Assembly (NCBI GenBank): GCA_007694905.1
Contig: REEU01000159.1
Location: 1-50,823 of the forward strand
Length of the DNA stretch: 50,823 nucleotides
Source of the DNA: Gammaproteobacteria bacterium
GTDB taxonomy: Bacteria; Pseudomonadota; Gammaproteobacteria; Pseudomonadales; Azotimanducaceae
Direction: 5' to 3'
The translations under genes were made by a program, and so were the position numbers. Each line of letters starts with the position of its first letter. Position 1 is the first letter of the stretch. The notes below the pieces were generated by a model. It was not told the origin of the DNA. It did no database searches and worked only from the letters and a program-made list of their open reading frames with translations. Shown piece after piece: positions 46,949-50,823 of the stretch.

Positions 46949-48589
46949 ATGACGGCACGCCACCCATACGACGTGATCATCATCGGCAGCGGTGCCGCCG
47001 GGCTCGCAACAGCCCTCGGGCTCGCCAGCCAGGCCCGCGTGGCCGTCCTGTCCAAGGACCGTCTGCGCATGAGCTCGACGAGCTGGGCCCAGGGTGGAAT
47101 CGCCGCCGTTCTCGATGCGGAGGACGATCTCGAAGCCCACATTTGCGACACGCTGGCAGCAGGTGCGGGGCTGTGCCATGAACGGGCGGTACGCTTCGTG
47201 GTGGAGCGCGGCCCGGACGCCATCCGCTGGCTCGTGGACCATGGCGTGCATTTCGACACGGAAGCGGGCCCGGACGGCAACCCCCGTTTTCACCTGACTC
47301 AGGAAGGTGGCCACAGCCACCGCCGCATCCTGCACGCAGCGGATGCGACCGGGAGCGCGGTGAGCGGCAGCCTGGAAGAACGCGTCCGGGCCGCCCCCGG
47401 CATCGACATCTTCGAGCATCACGTGGCCATCGACCTGGTGGTCCGGGAGAAACTCGGACTGGAAGGGTCCGGCTGCACGGGTGTCTATGCTCTGAATCGA
47501 CACACTGGCAGCGTAGAGGTCTTCGAGGCCCCTTTCGTGGTGCTGGCCACCGGAGGGGCAAGCAAGGTCTACCTGTACACCTCCAATCCGGACGGCTCCA
47601 CCGGGGACGGTATCGCCATGGCATGGCGCGCCGGCTGCCGTGTCGCCAACATGGAGTTCAACCAGTTTCACCCCACCTGCCTGTTTCACCCGAAGGCGAA
47701 GAGCTTTTTGGTCTCGGAGGCGCTGCGCGGCGAGGGGGGCCTGCTGCGACTGCCTAACGGCGAACGTTTCATGGAGCATTTCCACCCCAAGGCGGAACTG
47801 GCCCCGCGTGACGTGGTGGCGCGCGCCATCGACTTCGAGATGAAACGACTCGGTTCCGACTGTCTGTACCTGGACGTGACCCACCTCGGAGCCGACAAGC
47901 TCACGGCCCACTTTCCGAACATTCTCAGGCGCTGCGCGGAACTCGGCATCGATATCGTCAAGGAACCGATTCCCGTGGTGCCGGCGGCGCACTACACCTG
48001 CGGCGGCATCGTCACGGGACTCAACGGCCGTACCGACGTTCCCGGACTGTATGCGGTCGGCGAGTGTTCCTTCACCGGCCTGCATGGCGCGAATCGCATG
48101 GCCAGCAACTCCCTGCTGGAGTGCGTCGTGCTTGCCCGGGAAGTCAGCGCCGACATCCTGTCGCAACTTCCGCTGGACGCCATGCCAACGCCAGCTCCGA
48201 GCTGGGACGAAAGCCAGGTCACCGACTCCGATGAGGACGTGGTCATTTCCCACAACTGGGATGAACTGCGGCATTTCATGTGGGACTACGTCGGCATCGT
48301 GCGCACCGACAAACGCCTGGCGCGGGCGCAGCATCGGATCGAACTGCTGCGGAGCGAAATTCATGAGTACTACTCGAACCACAGAGTCTCCAATGACCTC
48401 ATCGAACTGCGCAATCTCGCGCTGGTCGCAGATCTGATCATTCAGTCGGCGCAGAACCGGCGCGAAAGTCGGGGCCTGCACTACACCCTCGACTATCCCG
48501 AGATGTCCCCTACGCCGCGGGATACGCTGCTGACACCTTCACCGCTCAGGCTCGATGTCCACGCCATGCGGCGCTGGCAGTTGCAGTGA
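46949..48589 (+). CDS. nadB: L-aspartate oxidase
   Basis: NadB oxidises L-aspartate to iminoaspartate, the first step of de novo NAD synthesis. The 546-residue flavoprotein has the FAD-binding VIIIGSGAAGLA (13-19), STSWAQGGIAAVL, EGGHSHRRILHAAD, and AAHYTCGGI with late GANRMASNSLLE motifs. The ATG at 46949 follows GGAG; an upstream extension of 66 codons is not NadB-like. Its 3-prime end overlaps the end of the convergent ygfX gene by 44 bases. Confidence 0.96.
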   Translation: MTARHPYDVIIIGSGAAGLATALGLASQARVAVLSKDRLRMSSTSWAQGGIAAVLDAEDDLEAHICDTLAAGAGLCHERAVRFVVERGPDAIRWLVDHGVHFDTEAGPDGNPRFHLTQEGGHSHRRILHAADATGSAVSGSLEERVRAAPGIDIFEHHVAIDLVVREKLGLEGSGCTGVYALNRHTGSVEVFEAPFVVLATGGASKVYLYTSNPDGSTGDGIAMAWRAGCRVANMEFNQFHPTCLFHPKAKSFLVSEALRGEGGLLRLPNGERFMEHFHPKAELAPRDVVARAIDFEMKRLGSDCLYLDVTHLGADKLTAHFPNILRRCAELGIDIVKEPIPVVPAAHYTCGGIVTGLNGRTDVPGLYAVGECSFTGLHGANRMASNSLLECVVLAREVSADILSQLPLDAMPTPAPSWDESQVTDSDEDVVISHNWDELRHFMWDYVGIVRTDKRLARAQHRIELLRSEIHEYYSNHRVSNDLIELRNLALVADLIIQSAQNRRESRGLHYTLDYPEMSPTPRDTLLTPSPLRLDVHAMRRWQLQ

Positions 48590-49016
48590 TGCCGGCGCTC
48601 CGCGGCCAGCGGCCATGACGAACAATCCGGGCAAGACGCCGGAACGTGGCATCGTCCACCGCATCCCGCCAGACGTTGAGCCGGATCCGCGCACCGTCGT
48701 CGACGCGCCGCAAGGCAATGCTCAAGGCCAGCCTAGAGACCCGCGCCTCTGTGCATGGGTACACCGGGTGCCAACGACCATCGCCCAGATCCAGACAGAG
48801 ACTGGCAGGTCGGAAGTCGAGCCCGCGCACCCGGTCCCAGCTGCGCGCGGCAAACAGGCTGAGCAGGACCACGGCCGGAAGCGGCAGCAGGGGCCATGGA
48901 TCATGCGCCAGCAGGGCGGCCAACAGAAGCAGCAGACACCCACCAGGACCGACGCCGAGAAGCAGGTTGCGCGCCAAACGCGAGGGCGCCAGAGAGATCG
49001 GTCCACGGAAGTTCAC
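48546..49016 (-). CDS. YgfX-like membrane protein
   Basis: The 156-residue product has two adjacent membrane helices (about 17-38 and 41-58) and a soluble C-terminal domain containing LDFRPASLCLDLGDGRWHPVY. This matches the pattern of YgfX/CptA, encoded next to SdhE in many Gammaproteobacteria and proposed in E. coli to act as a toxin affecting cell-shape proteins. Sequence similarity is weak by eye, so the call rests mainly on topology and on its place two bases after sdhE. Confidence 0.7.
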   Translation of the reverse strand: MNFRGPISLAPSRLARNLLLGVGPGGCLLLLLAALLAHDPWPLLPLPAVVLLSLFAARSWDRVRGLDFRPASLCLDLGDGRWHPVYPCTEARVSRLALSIALRRVDDGARIRLNVWRDAVDDATFRRLARIVRHGRWPRSAGITATASAAWRGHRA

Positions 49017-49018
49017 AG

Positions 49019-49300
49019 TCAGCTCACGGGACGCCCGTGGGCGCAGATCAGAGTGATCATGGCTGACAGCTCAGGATCCAGCGGTACCGCGCGGCCGGTG
49101 AACCAGGCCAGCAATTCGGGATCTTCATTGTCCAACAGACGCAGGTAAACGGCACGATCCACGTCGCTCAAGGAAGGATAGACATCCTCCACGAACGGCA
49201 GCAACAGCAGATCGAGCTCCCGCAGCCCCCGCCGGCTGCGCCACCACATGCGCCGTTCCGCAAGCCCGGTTTCTTCCTTCGACTCTCCACTATTGGTCAT
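49019..49300 (-). CDS. sdhE: FAD assembly factor SdhE
   Basis: SdhE helps attach FAD covalently to succinate dehydrogenase (and fumarate reductase). The 93-residue protein has the defining RRMWWRSRRGLRELDLLLLP segment with the RGxxE motif (R24, G25, E28), then the family-typical LSDVDRAVYLRLLDNEDPELLAWF. It precedes the YgfX-like gene. A possible -10 for it (TATGAT on the minus strand, 49376-49381) has an upstream TGC. Confidence 0.94.
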   Translation of the reverse strand: MTNSGESKEETGLAERRMWWRSRRGLRELDLLLLPFVEDVYPSLSDVDRAVYLRLLDNEDPELLAWFTGRAVPLDPELSAMITLICAHGRPVS

Positions 49301-49328
49301 GACCTGCCTGCCACACCCTGTCTATAAT
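49299..49328 (+). promoter_or_regulatory. Promoter driving the ygfZ leader
   Basis: ATGACC, an 18-base spacer and a perfect TATAAT, followed by the GC-rich discriminator GCGCCCC, make a promoter like those of stringently controlled genes. Its -35 box overlaps the sdhE start codon. It would make a leader of about 250 bases before ygfZ (49336-49585) in which I recognise no gene or known RNA. Confidence 0.5.
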
Positions 49329-49585
49329 GCGCCCCGTTTCGTCCGATCAGACGATCCTGACGGCGACCGCGGCGGATCATAGCAGCCGGCCTCGGCAGAC
49401 GCAGGGCGGATCGGCAACATCCTACGGACAGGGAGACGCACGGGCGAGAGCCAGCAACGGCCGGACTCACGGAACCATCAACCTTCTCATCCTCCTGGCC
49501 GTGGCAGCGGCAGACGGGTTGGATGCCCCCCATCCCGGCTCACGTCTGGCCCAGGCCCGTCGCGAAACTCCGAGGAGCAATCGAC

Positions 49586-50638
49586 ATGCATCCGGACTGG
49601 CAACAGTTCCTGGAACGGCAGGGCGCCCACTTCGAAGATGTGGACGGCGTCCCAGGCGTCGCTGCCTTCGACGGCCCGGCCCCCTGCATGCAGCCTGAAC
49701 TGGCAGATTTGTCACCACTCGGGCAGCTGCGAATCGAGGGCCCTGAGGCCGCCAAGTTCTTCCAGGGTTACGCAACGTGTGACTTGCGCGATGTCGCACC
49801 GGACCGTGCCATCCCAGGCGCACTGTGCAGCCGGGAGGGTCGCACCATCGCCACCTTCCGCGTCTGGGGAGCACCTGATGCCCTGACGCTCCGGTTGCAC
49901 CGCGATCTGATCGTTCCAGTACGCGATCTGCTGGCGCGCTTCATCGTCTTCTCCAAGGCCGAACTGGTGGAGCCCGGCGACAGCACGGTCGGCCTGGGGC
50001 TCATCGGCGACGGCGCCGAGGCCATGGTGGCGGAGATCTGCGGTGCCGCGCCCGAACCTGGCGAAGCGATCACATCCGGTCCCGCCGACGCACCCCACGT
50101 GGCGATCCGCAATCGCGGCGAGCGGGCGCGCTTCGAGATCTGGATGTCGGTGGCGAGCGCGCCGGAGATATGGCGGCAGCTTGCGCATCGCTGTCGGCCC
50201 ATTCCCTGGTCACGCTGGGCGGCTCACCGCATTCGGGCTGGCTACATCGAGCTGTCGCCTCGGACCGCAGGCGAGTACGTCCCGCAGGCCTTGAATTTGC
50301 AGGCCAATGGCCTGATCAGTTTCAAGAAGGGCTGCTATCTCGGCCAGGAAGTGGTGGCGCGCACTCAGCACCTTGGCAAGCTGAAGAAGCGCATGTACCG
50401 CTTTTCCATTGCCGGGAGCGAGGGCGGTACACCCGCACTCGGCAGCCCGGTGAGGCGGCAAGAACCGGAAGGCGACAAGGTCGGGGAGGTCGTGGCCGCC
50501 GCCTACGATGCTGGGCGCTGCGAACTGCTGGCCGTCGTGCGCATGGACGCCGTCGACTCGCCGCTGTTCGTGGGCCGGCATGCGCTTGTACTCGAGGAAC
50601 TTCCCTACGACGTCCCGGCGCTGAGCGCCCGCGGCTGA
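49586..50638 (+). CDS. ygfZ: tRNA-modifying / Fe-S repair protein YgfZ
   Basis: YgfZ is a folate-binding protein that supports iron-sulfur enzymes such as MiaB and affects tRNA modification. The 350-residue product has the aminomethyltransferase-like fold and the family signature KKGCYLGQE (C250) followed by VVARTQHLGKLKKRMYR. The ATG at 49586 follows GAGGAG and gives the normal start; the frame is open a further 21 codons. It is divergent from sdhE-ygfX, as in E. coli. REP-like repeats follow directly. Confidence 0.93.
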   Translation: MHPDWQQFLERQGAHFEDVDGVPGVAAFDGPAPCMQPELADLSPLGQLRIEGPEAAKFFQGYATCDLRDVAPDRAIPGALCSREGRTIATFRVWGAPDALTLRLHRDLIVPVRDLLARFIVFSKAELVEPGDSTVGLGLIGDGAEAMVAEICGAAPEPGEAITSGPADAPHVAIRNRGERARFEIWMSVASAPEIWRQLAHRCRPIPWSRWAAHRIRAGYIELSPRTAGEYVPQALNLQANGLISFKKGCYLGQEVVARTQHLGKLKKRMYRFSIAGSEGGTPALGSPVRRQEPEGDKVGEVVAAAYDAGRCELLAVVRMDAVDSPLFVGRHALVLEELPYDVPALSARG

Positions 50639-50639
50639 T

Positions 50640-50823
50640 CCTGGCCGCACGCGCGCGCCTGTGAGGCCCAGGCCGGGCCTACAAACCAAAGCTCAACGCC
50701 GCTTTTCGCGCCGCGCCAGGGCCGACCGCACGCGGTCGGGCCTACAAACAACACCCACCGCCTCTGTGGGCGAGCGCGTGTACGCGCCGCCCCGCGGGCC
50801 GACCGCACGCGGTCGGGCCTACA
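50640..50823. repeat. REP cluster with GTAG heads
   Basis: Two identical copies of a 27-base unit, with stem CCGACCG-CACG-CGGTCGG and tail GGCCTACA (TGTAGG on the other strand), begin at about 50720 and 50797, 77 bases apart. A weaker related unit (GGCCC-AGGC-CGGGCC with CCTACA) is at 50665-50684. Between the two strong copies lies a facing unit, GTGGGCGAGCGCG-TGTA-CGCGC. GTAG/GTGG heads beside hairpins are typical of REP elements mobilised by RAYT transposases. The cluster continues past the window edge. Confidence 0.8.

Noticed and set aside
49327-49698. A 123-residue plus-strand frame in the ygfZ leader
   Set aside because: It runs into ygfZ in another frame, has low-complexity composition, and no ribosome site. 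Noncoding leader is more likely.

Overview
This is a GC-rich chromosomal segment packed with housekeeping genes. It contains no rRNA, tRNA, phage, IS or CRISPR feature that I can recognise. The gene orders are those of Gammaproteobacteria outside the enteric group: rpsB-tsf-pyrH-frr-uppS-cdsA-(no dxr)-rseP-bamA-skp-lpxD-fabZ-lpxA-lpxB-rnhB, rpoE-rseA-rseB-rseC-mucD divergent from nadB (the algU-mucABCD layout of pseudomonads), lepA-lepB-DUF4845-rnc-era-recO, and cysM / rlmD-relA beside a BarA/GacS-type kinase. DapC and the long-form DapD also resemble pseudomonad proteins. I cannot name a genus.

Layout: 1-135 is a REP-like inverted repeat pair. 136-13756 (minus) runs from rpsB down to rnhB and covers translation factors, UMP kinase, undecaprenyl-PP and CDP-DAG synthesis, the site-2 protease RseP, outer-membrane assembly and lipid A synthesis. 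14031-25104 (plus) is map-glnD-dapC, then a 414-bp array of perfect 130-bp tandem repeats, then dapD-dapE-gspN-gspC-gspD. 25108-26546 (minus) is tsaB-rsmJ. 26672-27895 (plus) is moeA. 28032-33415 (minus) holds a histone-H1-like gene, adk, relA and rlmD. 33499-34413 (minus) is cysM, divergent from a hybrid sensor kinase (plus, 34670-36583). 36597-42101 (minus) is the lepA-to-recO cluster. 42206-46636 (minus) is the rpoE envelope-stress operon, ending in a strong hairpin. 46949-48589 (plus) is nadB, 48546-49300 (minus) is sdhE-ygfX, 49586-50638 (plus) is ygfZ, and 50640-50823 is a second type of REP cluster.

The genes fit together as an envelope-building block (lipid A, Bam/Skp, RseP) and its stress circuit (RpoE, RseA, RseB, RseC, MucD), a translation block, the late lysine/diaminopimelate branch (dapC, dapD, dapE), and nutrient signalling (GlnD, RelA). 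Most adjacent genes overlap by four bases or less, and about a quarter start with GTG or TTG, which points to extensive translational coupling.

The least ordinary signals are these. (1) A REP-like element family sits directly after stop codons: three perfect 130-bp copies after dapC, and a diverged copy whose first bases contain the rnhB stop codon, with stem changes that preserve pairing and loop. (2) dxr is missing from its usual cdsA-rseP slot. (3) The kinase at the barA/gacS locus has lost its periplasmic sensor and HAMP regions and carries a degenerate receiver. (4) gspN-gspC-gspD stand alone behind dapE. (5) A strong promoter with a GC-rich discriminator drives a leader of about 250 nt ahead of ygfZ. 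I found no clear new multi-gene system.
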